From an uncultured Prevotella sp. (GTDB lineage Bacteria; Bacteroidota; Bacteroidia; Bacteroidales; Bacteroidaceae): 53,143 bases of DNA. The DNA is taken from contig CAJOOC010000169.1 in assembly GCA_905236165.1 (NCBI GenBank), positions 1 through 53,143 on the forward strand. The letters run 5' to 3'. Positions 15,473 to 24,917 of the stretch are shown here, piece after piece. A program made the position numbers and the translations under genes. Below the pieces are notes generated by a model that made no database searches, was not told the DNA's origin, and was given only the letters and a program-made list of their open reading frames with translations. How positions within the stretch are numbered: the stretch's first letter is position 1; each line of letters begins with the position of its first letter.

Positions 15473-15910
15473 TTATTTTGTGCCTGTATGACCATAGCCT
15501 CCCTCACCGCGCTCCGTCTCGTCCAGTTCCTCAACAATGACAAAGTCGGCCTGCTCGTGCTTGGCTATCACCATCTGTGCAATGCGCTCACCGGGTTCTA
15601 TGGTGAAGGGCTCGTTTGACACATTCACCAGCACCACGCCTATCTCACCGCGATAGTCTGCATCGATGGTGCCAGGGGTATTGAGCACCGTTATGCCGTG
15701 CTTCAGAGCGAGTCCGGAGCGAGGGCGCACCTGTGCCTCATAGCCTTCGGGGAGTGATATGCGGAGCCCCGTCGGGAAGAGGTGGCGCTCCAGTGGCTTC
15801 AGCGTTACGGCCTCAGTAATATCGGCACGCAGATCCATGCCTGCGCTCTGCGGCGTGGCATACTGTGGGAGGGGCTGACGGCCCGTATTTACTACTTTTA
15901 TCTGTATCAT
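15473..15910 (-). CDS. dut: dUTP diphosphatase
   Basis: Trimeric dUTPase converting dUTP to dUMP and PPi, supplying dTMP synthesis and keeping uracil out of DNA. All five motifs are present in order: SAGMDLRAD (residues 22-30), [12 protein letters not shown] (62-73), [11 protein letters not shown] (80-90, catalytic Asp), GERIAQMVI (107-115) and [10 protein letters not shown] (134-143). 145 aa is the standard length. It lies between the glycosyltransferase and the TPR gene on the minus strand with small gaps, probably in one operon running from efp. Confidence 0.97.
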   Translation of the reverse strand: MIQIKVVNTGRQPLPQYATPQSAGMDLRADITEAVTLKPLERHLFPTGLRISLPEGYEAQVRPRSGLALKHGITVLNTPGTIDADYRGEIGVVLVNVSNEPFTIEPGERIAQMVIAKHEQADFVIVEELDETERGEGGYGHTGTK

Positions 15911-15919
15911 GTCGTTGCT

Positions 15920-17023
15920 TTATTTATAGAATGTCTTTTCGAAAGCCTGGAACTCATCCTGCCCTTTCACGCATCGCTTCCACCATGCCTCAAGGAATCC
16001 GAACCCGTAGCCCATGAGCTGTGTGAAAGCGGCGGCGATGCTGATAAAGCCTATCTTCACGGAGCGGTTCCTTATGGATGAGTCGATGAGGATGAGCAGG
16101 GCGTAAAGGATGATTGGCAGCCACGGGGCAGCACACAGCCAGTACCATTTCTCCACATCGTCGTAGGCCATCAATATACGCCCTACAGCAGAGATGAGTA
16201 TGAGCCCAATCACTCCCACGGTGAACACCATCGGGAGCATGTGCACCAGCTTCATCGTGCCGGGATGGCGCTTCTCCAGGTTTATGCGTGCTATGCCGCT
16301 GTTGTACACCTGACGGAAGAACTTCTTCAGGTCTGTGCGCCGCTTGTGCCACACCCACGCTGAGGGGAAGAGGCAGGTCCTGTAGCCCGCCTCCACGATG
16401 CGATATGAGAAATCGATGTCCTCACCGAAGCGCATCTTGGTGAAGCCTCCCAGCTTGCAGTACACATCGCTGCGCACACCCATGTTGTATGAGCGGGGAT
16501 AGAACTTGTCCAGCGCACCCTTGTTGGACTTCTGCGCAGAACCGCTGTTGCCTTTCTGCGCCGCGCCCTTTCCAGCCTTGCCGCCGCGTATGCCTCCGGT
16601 GGTGAAGAAACTCGTCATAGAATAGCTGATGGCCTTCTGTACGGGTGTGAACGACGGATGAGCCGCATCGGGCCCGCCGAAGGCTCCTATCTCGCCTGCC
16701 GCAGACTGTTGCTGCAGCTCTTCATGGACGCACTTCAGATAGTCGTCAGGCAGGACGATGTCGCTGTCGAGTATTATGAGCCACTCGCCCTTGGCGTGTT
16801 CCGCGCCATAGTTGCGGCTCTGCCCGGGACCGCTGTTCGCCTTGCTCAGGTACGACAGCGGCAGGATGTCCGCAAAAGCATCGCAGACATCCTTACAGGT
16901 GACAGTGGAACCATCCTCCACGATTATCACCTCATAATCAGTAAAGGCCTGACGAGTAAGGCTCTCCAAGAGTTCCTTTACCTCGTCAGGCCTATTATAT
17001 ACAGGTACTATTAATGAATACAT
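15920..17023 (-). CDS. Family 2 glycosyltransferase, membrane-anchored
   Basis: The GT-A fold starts YSLIVPVYNRPDEV and VIIVEDGST; DSD (86-88) binds the metal-nucleotide and GEDIDF (200-205) is the acceptor or base region. Two or three C-terminal membrane segments (about 262-285, 296-315, 325-345) anchor it. Residues about 146-170 are a low-complexity insert (Gly/Lys/Ser/Gln/Asn) not expected in the fold. The start overlaps the efp stop by one base (TAATG), so translation is coupled to efp, an unusual pairing. The sugar and acceptor are unknown. Confidence 0.85.
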   Translation of the reverse strand: MYSLIVPVYNRPDEVKELLESLTRQAFTDYEVIIVEDGSTVTCKDVCDAFADILPLSYLSKANSGPGQSRNYGAEHAKGEWLIILDSDIVLPDDYLKCVHEELQQQSAAGEIGAFGGPDAAHPSFTPVQKAISYSMTSFFTTGGIRGGKAGKGAAQKGNSGSAQKSNKGALDKFYPRSYNMGVRSDVYCKLGGFTKMRFGEDIDFSYRIVEAGYRTCLFPSAWVWHKRRTDLKKFFRQVYNSGIARINLEKRHPGTMKLVHMLPMVFTVGVIGLILISAVGRILMAYDDVEKWYWLCAAPWLPIILYALLILIDSSIRNRSVKIGFISIAAAFTQLMGYGFGFLEAWWKRCVKGQDEFQAFEKTFYK

Positions 17024-17589
17024 TATTCCTTCATGCGCTGCAGGTAGCTGCCGTCGCGTGTGTCGACCTGAACGAGCTCACCCTCCTCGATGAAGAGAGG
17101 CACGCGAATCTCAACGCCAGTCTCCAGAGTGGCAGGCTTCAGGGTGTTGGTGGCGGTATCGCCCTTCACACCTGGCTCAGAATGAACCACGCGGAGCACT
17201 GTCTTTACGGGCATCTCTGCATAGAGCACGGTGTCAGTATCAGCATCGCTGACAACCTCCACGATGTCTGACTCCTTCATAAACTCCACACCCGTTACGA
17301 GGTCGGCAGCGATAGGAGTCTGGTCATAGGTCTCCTGGTTCATAAAGATATAGTCCTCACCCTCTTTGTAGAGATACTGATATGGACGACGTGAAATCTG
17401 TACGTCCTCCAGTTTCTCACCAATGTTGAAGCGACGCTCCAGTACACGACCGTCAGTCACGTTCTTCAACTTTACATTCATGATTGTGTTACCCTTACCT
17501 GGCTTGCGATGCTGGAAATCGATGCAAACCCAAATGCCACCGTCCATACGAACGGCAACGCCTTTCTTAATGTCTTGTGAATTAATCAT
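17023..17589 (-). CDS. efp: Elongation factor P
   Basis: Relieves ribosome stalling at polyproline. The start MINSQDIKKG at 17589 fits the family; the track start at 17667 overlaps the promoter. The modified loop reads RKPGKGN, so the residue at the tip is Lys, as in the beta-lysylated branch. Whether an EpmA/EpmB-type system exists cannot be seen here. Three-domain length of 188 aa. The stop codon overlaps the ATG of the glycosyltransferase by one base. Confidence 0.96.
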   Translation of the reverse strand: MINSQDIKKGVAVRMDGGIWVCIDFQHRKPGKGNTIMNVKLKNVTDGRVLERRFNIGEKLEDVQISRRPYQYLYKEGEDYIFMNQETYDQTPIAADLVTGVEFMKESDIVEVVSDADTDTVLYAEMPVKTVLRVVHSEPGVKGDTATNTLKPATLETGVEIRVPLFIEEGELVQVDTRDGSYLQRMKE

Positions 17590-17631
17590 AATTATTTGTG
17601 TAATACCTTGAATAAGCGCATAATACGCATG

Positions 17632-17639
17632 CAAAGTTA
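17632..17639 (-). promoter_or_regulatory. -7 element for efp
   Basis: On the minus strand TAACTTTG, 42 bases before the efp ATG. The nearest TTTG (17668-17665) is 25 bases away, longer than usual. Confidence 0.5.
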
Positions 17640-17711
17640 CAAAAATTCCTCTAATAAGTAGGTGCAAATCAATTTTTTTAACGTCATTTAGAGATATTTC
17701 CGCTCCGTTTC

Positions 17712-17742
17712 TTGCGTAATTAAATAATTATGCGTACCTTTG
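17712..17742 (+). promoter_or_regulatory. Promoter of rpmH
   Basis: TTG (17712-17714), 20 bases, TACCTTTG (17735-17742), which gives a 5' UTR of about 65 bases. Confidence 0.75.
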
Positions 17743-17810
17743 CACCTCGAATTGCGCCTTCAAGCGCACTGTATGAGCCAAAACAAGCAAAACAGAATAT
17801 AAAAAGAGCA

Positions 17811-17966
17811 ATGAAAAGAACATTCCAACCACACAATCGTCGCCGCGTGAACAAGCATGGATTCCGTGAGCGTATGTCAACAAAGAACGGTCGTCGTGTG
17901 CTGGCTTCACGTCGTGCACATGGTCGTAAGAAACTCACAGTCAGCGACGAGCACCACGGAAAATAA
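17811..17966 (+). CDS. rpmH: 50S ribosomal protein L34
   Basis: 51 aa, the normal size. [22 protein letters not shown] and [16 protein letters not shown] are the L34 signature. The start at 17811 is preceded by AAAAAGAGCA. The longer track ORF begins in the promoter and is rejected. It is monocistronic, ending in a terminator. In many bacteria rpmH neighbours rnpA and dnaA, but not here, as is common in Bacteroidota. Confidence 0.97.
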   Translation: MKRTFQPHNRRRVNKHGFRERMSTKNGRRVLASRRAHGRKKLTVSDEHHGK

Positions 17967-17989
17967 GCCCTTGGGCTTTCCGCCAGACA

Positions 17990-18036
17990 GCAGCCTGCCA
18001 TCTCCAACCAAGGGACATGACAGGCTGTTTTTGCTT
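17990..18036 (+). terminator. rpmH terminator
   Basis: CAGCCTG and CAGGCTG form the stem, followed by TTTTTGCTTTT. Confidence 0.65.
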
Positions 18037-18072
18037 TTATAACCCCACTAACCTCTTGCACCCCGCCGCAAC

Positions 18073-18837
18073 ATGCCCGAATGGATAGTACGCGACATCT
18101 ATGAGCCCGCCTCCCCCGAGTCCGACAAACAGGGCAACGAGGATACACCTCGCGACAAACTGACCCTCGACCAATGGTCGGAGGAGGATCAGCCGCGTGA
18201 GAAACTCATGCGTCTGGGAGCCGAAGCGCTGTCGTCGGCAGAACTGCTGGCCATACTGATACGTTCGGGCAGCACCGACAGCACCGCCGTCGACCTGATG
18301 AAACAGCTCCTCCACGACTGCGGCGACAGCCTTGCCATGCTCGGAAAGATGTCCCAGCAGCAGCTGATGTCATATAAAGGCATCGGCGAGGCCAAGGCTC
18401 TCAGCATCATTGCGGCCTGCGAGCTGGGCAAGCGCCGGCAGCTGTCAGAGATGCCCGAGCGCACCGACCTCAGCACTGCCGAGAAGATGTACCAGCATCT
18501 GTGGCCTATAATGAGAGACCTCGACGTGGAAGAGGCTCATGTGGTGCTCATGAACCAGGCCTTCAAACACATCAAAACCATACGGCTGTCACATGGCGGC
18601 ATCACCGAGACCGCCGTCGACGTAAGGGTGATAATGAAAGAGGCCGTCATCAACAACGCCACTATTATAGCCCTCGCCCATAACCATCCCAGCGGCAAGA
18701 CCCACCCCAGCCGCGATGACGACATGCTGACAATGAAGGTGAGTGAAGCCTGCAAGACGATGAGGATACACTTTGCCGACCATATCATAGTGACCGACGG
18801 CGACTACTACTCATATCGGGAAGAAGGAAAGCTATAG
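18073..18837 (+). CDS. radC: RadC/JAB-domain protein
   Basis: The N-terminal UPF0758 helix-hairpin-helix region (PREKLMRLGAEALSSAELLAILIRSG, LMSYKGIGEAKALSIIAACELG) precedes a JAB/MPN metalloprotease-like domain. The JAMM motif is HNHPSGKTHPSRDD (about residue 197), with an upstream Glu at about 157 (EEAHVVLMN). Length is normal at 254 aa. The historical link to DNA repair is not well supported; function is open. It heads a plus-strand run with sufT and lpxH. Confidence 0.92.
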   Translation: MPEWIVRDIYEPASPESDKQGNEDTPRDKLTLDQWSEEDQPREKLMRLGAEALSSAELLAILIRSGSTDSTAVDLMKQLLHDCGDSLAMLGKMSQQQLMSYKGIGEAKALSIIAACELGKRRQLSEMPERTDLSTAEKMYQHLWPIMRDLDVEEAHVVLMNQAFKHIKTIRLSHGGITETAVDVRVIMKEAVINNATIIALAHNHPSGKTHPSRDDDMLTMKVSEACKTMRIHFADHIIVTDGDYYSYREEGKL

Positions 18838-18866
18838 GCATAAGCACCTCTTTACAAAAGGAAGAA

Positions 18867-19187
18867 ATGACACAAGAAGAAAAAGAAAAGACAGAACAGC
18901 GCATCATAGAGGTACTAAAGACCGTCTATGACCCCGAGATACCCGTAAACATCTACGACCTCGGACTGATATACAAGATAGACCTCAACCCCGACGGTGC
19001 CCTCGACATCGACATGACATTCACCGCACCTTCATGTCCTGCGGCAGACTTCATCATTGAAGACGTACGCACCAAGGTAGAGGCCGTCAAGGGAGTCACC
19101 TCGGCAAACGTCAACATGGTCTTCGAGCCCGAATGGGACAAGTCGATGATGACTGAAGAGGCACGCATAGAACTGGGCTTTGACTAA
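18867..19187 (+). CDS. SufT/MIP18-family iron-sulfur assembly protein
   Basis: A DUF59 domain of 106 aa: VLKTVYDPEIPVNIYDLGLIYKI carries the conserved DPEIPVxIxDLGLI motif. FTAPSCPAADFI has the reactive Cys of the family. The end EPEWDKSMMTEEARIELGF is typical of the SufT/PaaD-like branch. It helps in Fe-S cluster maturation or delivery. It is not next to a suf operon here but between radC and lpxH, 29 bases after radC. Confidence 0.92.
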   Translation: MTQEEKEKTEQRIIEVLKTVYDPEIPVNIYDLGLIYKIDLNPDGALDIDMTFTAPSCPAADFIIEDVRTKVEAVKGVTSANVNMVFEPEWDKSMMTEEARIELGFD

Positions 19188-19244
19188 AGGAGGCTCCAGC
19201 CCATTCACCACCCACGGCATAACACACCACAAACCACCACGCTA

Positions 19245-20003
19245 ATGACAGGCAATATCTACTTCCTCTCCGACGCGCACCTCGGTTCGCTGGCCATTGA
19301 CCACAGACGCATGCAAGAGCGCAGGCTGGTCAACTTCCTTGACAGCATCAAGGGACAGGCAGAAGCCATATACCTCCTCGGCGACATGTTCGACTTCTGG
19401 TATGAGTACGGCAAGGTAGTACCGAAGGGCTTCACACGCTTCCTGGGCAAGCTGTCAGAGCTGACCGACAACGGCGTGGAGGTGCACTATTTCACCGGCA
19501 ACCACGACATCTGGGCCTACGGTTACCTGGAGGAAGAGTGCGGAGTGACGCTCCATCGCAAGCCGCTGACAACCGAGCTGCATGGCAAGACATTCTTCCT
19601 GGCCCACGGCGACGGCCTTGGCGACCCCGACAAGAAGTTCCAGTTCATACGCGGCATCTTCCACAGCAAACTCTGCCAGACGCTGTTCACATGGCTGCAC
19701 CCCGACCTTGGAATGCGCTTCGGTCTCAACTGGGCAAAGCACTCAAGGCTGAAGAGGCCTGACGGGCAGGAGCTGCCTTACTTGGGCGAGGACAAAGAGT
19801 ATCTGGTTCGCTTTGCAAAGGAATACCTTACGGAGCACCGCGACATCGACTTCCTACTGTTCGGACATCGCCACATAGAGCTCGACCTCATGCTGAGCAA
19901 GCAGACACGCATGATGATACTGGGCGATTGGATCAACACATTCACCTATGCCGTTTACGACGGCGAGCACCTCTTCATGGAGAACTACGAAGAAGGGGCA
20001 TGA
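19245..20003 (+). CDS. lpxH: UDP-2,3-diacylglucosamine diphosphatase LpxH
   Basis: Cleaves UDP-2,3-diacylglucosamine to lipid X and UMP in lipid A synthesis, at the inner face of the cytoplasmic membrane. Calcineurin-type metal motifs are in order: FLSDAHLG (residues 6-13), LGDMFDFW, TGNHDIW, HGDGLGD and FGHRHIELD. 252 aa is normal. It is the third gene of a plus-strand run, with a 57-base gap after sufT. Confidence 0.93.
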   Translation: MTGNIYFLSDAHLGSLAIDHRRMQERRLVNFLDSIKGQAEAIYLLGDMFDFWYEYGKVVPKGFTRFLGKLSELTDNGVEVHYFTGNHDIWAYGYLEEECGVTLHRKPLTTELHGKTFFLAHGDGLGDPDKKFQFIRGIFHSKLCQTLFTWLHPDLGMRFGLNWAKHSRLKRPDGQELPYLGEDKEYLVRFAKEYLTEHRDIDFLLFGHRHIELDLMLSKQTRMMILGDWINTFTYAVYDGEHLFMENYEEGA

Positions 20004-20040
20004 CCCCGCCACCATCATGAATAACGCAACCCGCCTAAAC

Positions 20041-20106
20041 AGAAGTTTTCTCAATACTAACAATACTCCTAACCGGAAGTTTACTCAACACTAACAATAC
20101 TCCTAA
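20041..20106 (+). repeat. 34-base tandem duplication upstream of GH127
   Basis: GAAGTTTTCTCAATACTAAC and GAAGTTTACTCAACACTAAC, each continuing AATACTCCTAA, are spaced 34 bases apart with two differences over 31 bases. The second copy ends 12 bases before the GH127 ATG. Confidence 0.9.
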
Positions 20107-20118
20107 ACACTCCAAAAT

Positions 20119-22206
20119 ATGCAGACATTCAAAAAAATCCTATTGTGTGTAAGCATCCTTGTGTCAGTTGCCACACTGCGCATGCATGCTCAGGGATACC
20201 CCATCACACCCGTACCATTCACATCAGTAAAGGTAGTGCCCAACAGTTTCTGGGGCCAGCGTCTGGAGGCCAGCCGCACCATCACCATCCCTCTTGCCTT
20301 CAGCAAGTGTGAGAGCGAGGGCCGCTACACCAACTTCGTGCGCGCAGCAAAGCCAAGCGAAGAATACGACGTATCATCGTTCATGGGTTTTTCTTTCGAC
20401 GATACCGACCCTTACAAGACCATCGAGGGAGCCAGCTACATCCTGCAGACCTTCCCCGACAAGAAACTCAAGGCGTATATCGACAGTGTGCTGAACATCA
20501 TCGGTGCTGCGCAGGAGCCTGACGGCTACCTCTATACCGCCCGCACCATCAATCCCAACAAGCCACATAAATGGTCTGGCGACAAACGCTGGGTGAAGGA
20601 GGAAGACCTCAGCCATGAGCTATACAACCTCGGCCACATGGTGGAGGGAGCAGTAGCCCACTGGCAGGCTACAGGTTCAAGGAAGTTCCTCGACATCGCC
20701 ATCAGGTATGCCGACTGCGTAGTGAAAGAGGTGGGAGCCAATCCCGGACAGGCATGTGTGGTGCCTGGCCATCAGATAGCCGAGATGGCACTGTGCAAGC
20801 TCTACCTCGCTACGGGTAACAAGGCCTATCTTGACGAAGCAAAATTCATGCTTGACTATCGCGGCAAAACAACCATCAAGAACCAATATTCGCAGAGCCA
20901 CAAGCCCGTGACAGAACAGGACGAAGCCGTAGGGCATGCCGTGCGTGCCGCCTATATGTATGCCGGTATGGCCGATGTAGCCGCGCTCACCGGAGACAAA
21001 GACTACATCACTGCCATTGACCGTATATGGGAGAATATTGTATCAAAGAAGATGTATATCACCGGAGGCATCGGCTCTACGTCACATGGCGAGGCTTTCG
21101 GCAGGAACTATGAGCTGCCTAACATGTCGGCCTACTGCGAGACGTGCGCAGCCATAGGAAACGTTTATGTCAACTACCGACTGTTCCTCCTTCATGGCGA
21201 CTCCAAGTACTACGATGTGCTGGAGCGCTCACTCTATAACGGCCTCATCTCAGGTGTGAGCCTTGAAGGCGGACACTTCTTCTACCCCAACCCGCTGGAG
21301 TCTATGGGCCAGCATGAGCGCAAACCCTGGTTCGGATGTGCCTGCTGCCCAAGCAACATCTGCCGTTTCATACCTTCGCTGCCAGGATATGTGTATGCTG
21401 TAAAGGACAACGACCTCTACGTCAACCTCTTCCTTGCAAACACGTCCACAGTCAACGTGGCAGGCAAGAAGGTGCAACTGACGCAGAGCACGGAATATCC
21501 TTATAGCGGAGACGTGAAGATAAAGGTCGACAAGAACAAAGCCGGAACATTCGCCCTGAAGATCCGCATCCCGGGATGGGTGCAGGGCCGTCCTGTCTGC
21601 AGTGACCTCTACACCTACATCGATGGCAAGAAGACAGGGTACACCATCAGCGTCAACGGACAGGACATTGAGCTCAGCGCCGACGATATCAAGAACAATC
21701 AGGGCTATGCCGTCATATCACGCAAGTGGAAGGCAGGAGACGTAGTCAGCATCCACTTCGACCTGGAGCCACGCATCGTACAGGCCAACTTCGAAGTGAA
21801 GGACGACCGCGGACGTGTGGCAATAGAGCGCGGTCCTGTGGTTTACTGTGCCGAATGGCCCGACAACAATTTCGACATCAACAACATGGTGTTGAACCAG
21901 CGCCAGAGCTTTACCCTCGGCACCCTGCCCGTACAAAGCTTCATGCCAAATGACGGCAGCGCAGCAAAGCTCTCGACCGTGGCCTCACAGAATATCACCA
22001 CGCTCACCGCTGACGCCCAGGAGCTGAGCTACGATGTACAGGGACGCCTCGTCACGAAGGACGTGAAGCTGAAGCTAATCCCCTACTACGCCTGGTGTCA
22101 TCGCGGCAGCGGCAATATGAAGGTGTGGCTGCCAGCCGACGTGATGTCTATCATCAACATCAACAGTAACAAGAACGAACGCGGACAGAACATCTTCCAC
22201 GACTGA
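20119..22206 (+). CDS. GH127 (DUF1680) beta-L-arabinofuranosidase-like enzyme, secreted
   Basis: A signal peptide (MQTFKKILLCVSILVSVATLRMHAQ) precedes an (alpha/alpha)6 barrel and beta-sandwich domains, 695 aa. SAYCETCAAIG and WFGCACCPSN supply the Glu and three Cys residues that bind zinc in this family, one of the Cys being the nucleophile. GH127 removes beta-L-arabinofuranose from plant glycans such as extensin or pectin side chains. It stands apart from a SusC/D pair here. This and the KduI cluster point to use of plant cell wall material. It ends at a strong terminator. Confidence 0.92.
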   Translation: MQTFKKILLCVSILVSVATLRMHAQGYPITPVPFTSVKVVPNSFWGQRLEASRTITIPLAFSKCESEGRYTNFVRAAKPSEEYDVSSFMGFSFDDTDPYKTIEGASYILQTFPDKKLKAYIDSVLNIIGAAQEPDGYLYTARTINPNKPHKWSGDKRWVKEEDLSHELYNLGHMVEGAVAHWQATGSRKFLDIAIRYADCVVKEVGANPGQACVVPGHQIAEMALCKLYLATGNKAYLDEAKFMLDYRGKTTIKNQYSQSHKPVTEQDEAVGHAVRAAYMYAGMADVAALTGDKDYITAIDRIWENIVSKKMYITGGIGSTSHGEAFGRNYELPNMSAYCETCAAIGNVYVNYRLFLLHGDSKYYDVLERSLYNGLISGVSLEGGHFFYPNPLESMGQHERKPWFGCACCPSNICRFIPSLPGYVYAVKDNDLYVNLFLANTSTVNVAGKKVQLTQSTEYPYSGDVKIKVDKNKAGTFALKIRIPGWVQGRPVCSDLYTYIDGKKTGYTISVNGQDIELSADDIKNNQGYAVISRKWKAGDVVSIHFDLEPRIVQANFEVKDDRGRVAIERGPVVYCAEWPDNNFDINNMVLNQRQSFTLGTLPVQSFMPNDGSAAKLSTVASQNITTLTADAQELSYDVQGRLVTKDVKLKLIPYYAWCHRGSGNMKVWLPADVMSIININSNKNERGQNIFHD

Positions 22207-22265
22207 TGCTTTCCCGCATACGATTGACGCATCTCCTTGCAGATGCGTCCCATAGAAAAAGTTTC

Positions 22266-22303
22266 GCCCCGCTGCTCTTTGTTCAAGAGCGGCGGGGCTT
22301 TTT
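22266..22303 (+). terminator. Strong intrinsic terminator after GH127
   Basis: GCCCCGC-GCTCTT pairs with AAGAGC-GCGGGGC across a TGTTC loop, then TTTTT. Confidence 0.9.
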
Positions 22304-22618
22304 CACATTCCGATGTATTATGCTTAAGAGTAGCAACTGAAGTAGGTTGTCAACCATCAAGGTTGAACTTTGTGATAGAAGTCTGGCACGAAGCCTGACT
22401 GGTGCATTATTAGGTTGTGGTATCCCGTTATATCTCTTTTGTGCCTTTTTTATTTGATAGTACAGATTCAGTGAAAGATTGGGTTTGCCACCGGATTGCA
22501 TTGCAAAGGTAACAAAAAAAAGTTGACACTCTTTAACTGAATATCAACTTTTTTTAAGGGATTTACATTCTTTAACATTGTGCACCCACACAATTTTTTG
22601 AGCCTTCTCAGCAATGTG
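22304..22618. other. Intergenic region with minus-strand promoter-like site and inverted repeat
   Basis: On the minus strand TACCTTTG lies at about 22507-22514, pointing into a 72-aa ORF (22283-22501) that I do not accept as a gene. Just beside it, AAAAAAAGTTGA and TCAACTTTTTTT form an inverted repeat (22513-22556). The region may encode a small RNA that ends near the GH127 terminator from the other side. Confidence 0.4.
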
Positions 22619-23035
22619 TTATTTACGTCCAAAATCTGCAGGAATCTCGCCCCACTCCTTTGTGTTCCATTTTTCCACTGGAACACGAAAAGAATGTGTT
22701 TTCAGCCATGTCTCTGCCCTTTGTATGAGGTTCAGGGCCTGTTCCGTTTCCGGCTCTCGCTTTAACGTGGTTTTACACTTTTGCTTCTTCACCCACAGCT
22801 GTGCATTGACGGAATCGCTATAAATTGTGTATCCCGTGATGCCACGCTGATACATCAGCGCCATAGCATGGACGATAGCCAGGAACTCCCCAATATTGTT
22901 AGTACCCTTTATCGGTCCGAAGTGGAATATAACGTGTCCCGTCGTGAGGTCCACGCCCCTGTACTCCATCGGTCCGGGGTTCCCAAGGCATGAGGCATCA
23001 ACGGCCCAGGCTCGTGTTATACTTCTCTGTGTCAT
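22619..23035 (-). CDS. Ribonuclease HI-like protein
   Basis: RNase H fold, 138 aa. Catalytic acidic residues appear in order: WAVDASCLGNPGPMEYRGV (first Asp), NNIGEFLAIVHAM (Glu), TIYSDSVNA (Asp) and the C-terminal EIPADFGRK (Asp). All four are present, so it should be active on RNA-DNA hybrids. The bacterial Gly-rich signature (NPGP) is intact. It follows argS on the minus strand after 37 bases and may be co-transcribed. Confidence 0.88.
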   Translation of the reverse strand: MTQRSITRAWAVDASCLGNPGPMEYRGVDLTTGHVIFHFGPIKGTNNIGEFLAIVHAMALMYQRGITGYTIYSDSVNAQLWVKKQKCKTTLKREPETEQALNLIQRAETWLKTHSFRVPVEKWNTKEWGEIPADFGRK

Positions 23036-23072
23036 TAGCGATTATATAGAACCTACCTTAGCAGGACCCTCT

Positions 23073-24884
23073 TTACATTCTTTCCGGCACCTCAATGCCA
23101 AGCAGGGACATACCGTTCTTGATGGTCTTAGCCACATTGGCGGCGATGACCAGTCGCAGCTGCTTCTGTTCGTCTGTATCGGCACCCAGGATGCTGTAGT
23201 CATGGTAGAACTGGTTGAAGGCCTTTGTCAGTTCATAACAGTAATTGGCAATGCCAGAAGGGCTGTAGTCCTTGCCGGCCTGCGCTACGGCAGCACCGTA
23301 TTCGCCAATCTTCTGTATCAGCGCCACTTCTTTCTCGTTAAGCGTCAGCGAATCGCTGGCAGGTAGTGTGACACTAAGGTTCTGGCTGGCCGCCTTCCTT
23401 ATTATACTGCGTATGCGCGCGTATGTGTATTGGATGAAAGGACCTGTGTTACCATTGAAGTCGATTGACTCCTCCGGGTTAAACAGCATATTCTTGCGTG
23501 CATCAACCTTCAGTATGAAGTATTTCAGGGCTCCCATGCCCACGATGCGTGCTATCTCCTGCTTCTCCGCCTCTGTCATATCGTCAAATTTGCCCAGCTC
23601 ATCGCTCATCTTGCGTGCATCGCTGACCATTGTCTGAATGAGATCGTCGGCATCCACTACTGTTCCTTCCCTCGATTTCATCTTACCGTTAGGCAGTTCC
23701 ACCATACCATAGGAGAAATGCACGAGGTCCTTGCCCCACTTGAAGCCGAGCTTATCGAGGAGGATGGAGAGCACCTGGAAGTGGTAGTTCTGTTCATTTC
23801 CCACCACATATATCATCTTGTCGATGGGGAAGTCCTGGAAGCGCAGCTTGGCGGTACCTATGTCCTGCGTCATGTAGACAGACGTGCCGTCGGAACGCAG
23901 GAGCAGCTTCTCGTCGAGGCCCTCCTTGGTGAGGTCAGCCCATACGCTATTGTCATCGCGACGATAGAAGAATCCTTTCTCAAGGCCTTCCTCCACCTTT
24001 TCCTTGCCTTCAAGGTATGTGTCTGACTCATAATATATCTTGTCGAAGCTGACACCCAGGGCCTTGTATGTCTCGTCGAAGCCGGCATACACCCATTCGT
24101 TCATCTTCTTCCAAAGACCTCTTACCTCCGGGTCGTTCTTCTCCCACTTGACAAGCATCTCGTGGGCCTCCTTGATAAGGGGCGCCTCATTCTTGGCTTT
24201 TTCCTTTGCAGCATCTTCGGTCATGCCTTCAGCCACATACTGCTTAGCCAGCTCGCTGCATTCTTCCCTATAGTGCTTATCGAAGGCCACATAATAGTCA
24301 CCGATAAGGTGGTCGCCCTTCTTTCCGCTACTTTCGGGAGTCTCACCGTTGCCCCATTTCAGCCATGCGAGCATCGACTTGCAGATGTGTATGCCACGAT
24401 CGTTTACGATATTGGTCTTTACCACCTTGTTGCCGTTGGCCTGCATAATCTGCGCCAGCGACCATCCCAGGAGGTTGTTGCGCACGTGTCCCAGATGGAG
24501 AGGCTTATTGGTGTTGGGCGATGAGTATTCAATCATCACAAGCGGGCTGTCTTCCTTGGCCTGCTTCTCGCCGTAATGTCCGTCGCTGTCGATAGCCTTG
24601 AGCACATCAATCCATGCTCCTGAGCCTATGCTGAGGTTCAGGAATCCCTTCACCACATTGAAGCCGCTGACTGCGGGGCAGTTTGCCTTGAGCCATTCGC
24701 CAATCTCCTGTGCCGTTGCCTCGGGGGCCTTCCGCGACATCTTGAGGAAAGGGAACACCACCAAGGTGAGGTTGCCCTCAAACTCTGCCCTTGTCTTCTG
24801 TAACTGTGCCTGCTTCTCAGGAATATCCTGACCGTAAAGTTCTTTAACTGCGGCAATCACCGCCTGTGTTATCATTTGTTCCAT
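23073..24884 (-). CDS. argS: Arginyl-tRNA synthetase
   Basis: A class I aminoacyl-tRNA synthetase of 603 aa. It has the N-terminal Add-1 domain (about 1-115), then SPNTNKPLHLGHVRNN, with HLGH as the HIGH motif. The KMSKS equivalent is degenerate (KMKSREG; GKMKSREGTVVDADDL near 400), as in many ArgRS. The C-terminal DALR anticodon-binding domain starts near residue 480 (FIQYTYARIRSI). It charges tRNA-Arg. Upstream is metG on the same strand with a 33-base gap. Confidence 0.97.
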   Translation of the reverse strand: MEQMITQAVIAAVKELYGQDIPEKQAQLQKTRAEFEGNLTLVVFPFLKMSRKAPEATAQEIGEWLKANCPAVSGFNVVKGFLNLSIGSGAWIDVLKAIDSDGHYGEKQAKEDSPLVMIEYSSPNTNKPLHLGHVRNNLLGWSLAQIMQANGNKVVKTNIVNDRGIHICKSMLAWLKWGNGETPESSGKKGDHLIGDYYVAFDKHYREECSELAKQYVAEGMTEDAAKEKAKNEAPLIKEAHEMLVKWEKNDPEVRGLWKKMNEWVYAGFDETYKALGVSFDKIYYESDTYLEGKEKVEEGLEKGFFYRRDDNSVWADLTKEGLDEKLLLRSDGTSVYMTQDIGTAKLRFQDFPIDKMIYVVGNEQNYHFQVLSILLDKLGFKWGKDLVHFSYGMVELPNGKMKSREGTVVDADDLIQTMVSDARKMSDELGKFDDMTEAEKQEIARIVGMGALKYFILKVDARKNMLFNPEESIDFNGNTGPFIQYTYARIRSIIRKAASQNLSVTLPASDSLTLNEKEVALIQKIGEYGAAVAQAGKDYSPSGIANYCYELTKAFNQFYHDYSILGADTDEQKQLRLVIAANVAKTIKNGMSLLGIEVPERM

Positions 24885-24917
24885 TTATATTGGTATTCTT
24901 CTTCTGTTTTTGTGATA

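Noticed and set aside
22283-22501. 72-aa minus-strand ORF
   Set aside because: It runs into the GH127 terminator stem, its ATG sits too close to the TACCTTTG box, and the sequence matches no family I know. Noted as a region instead.
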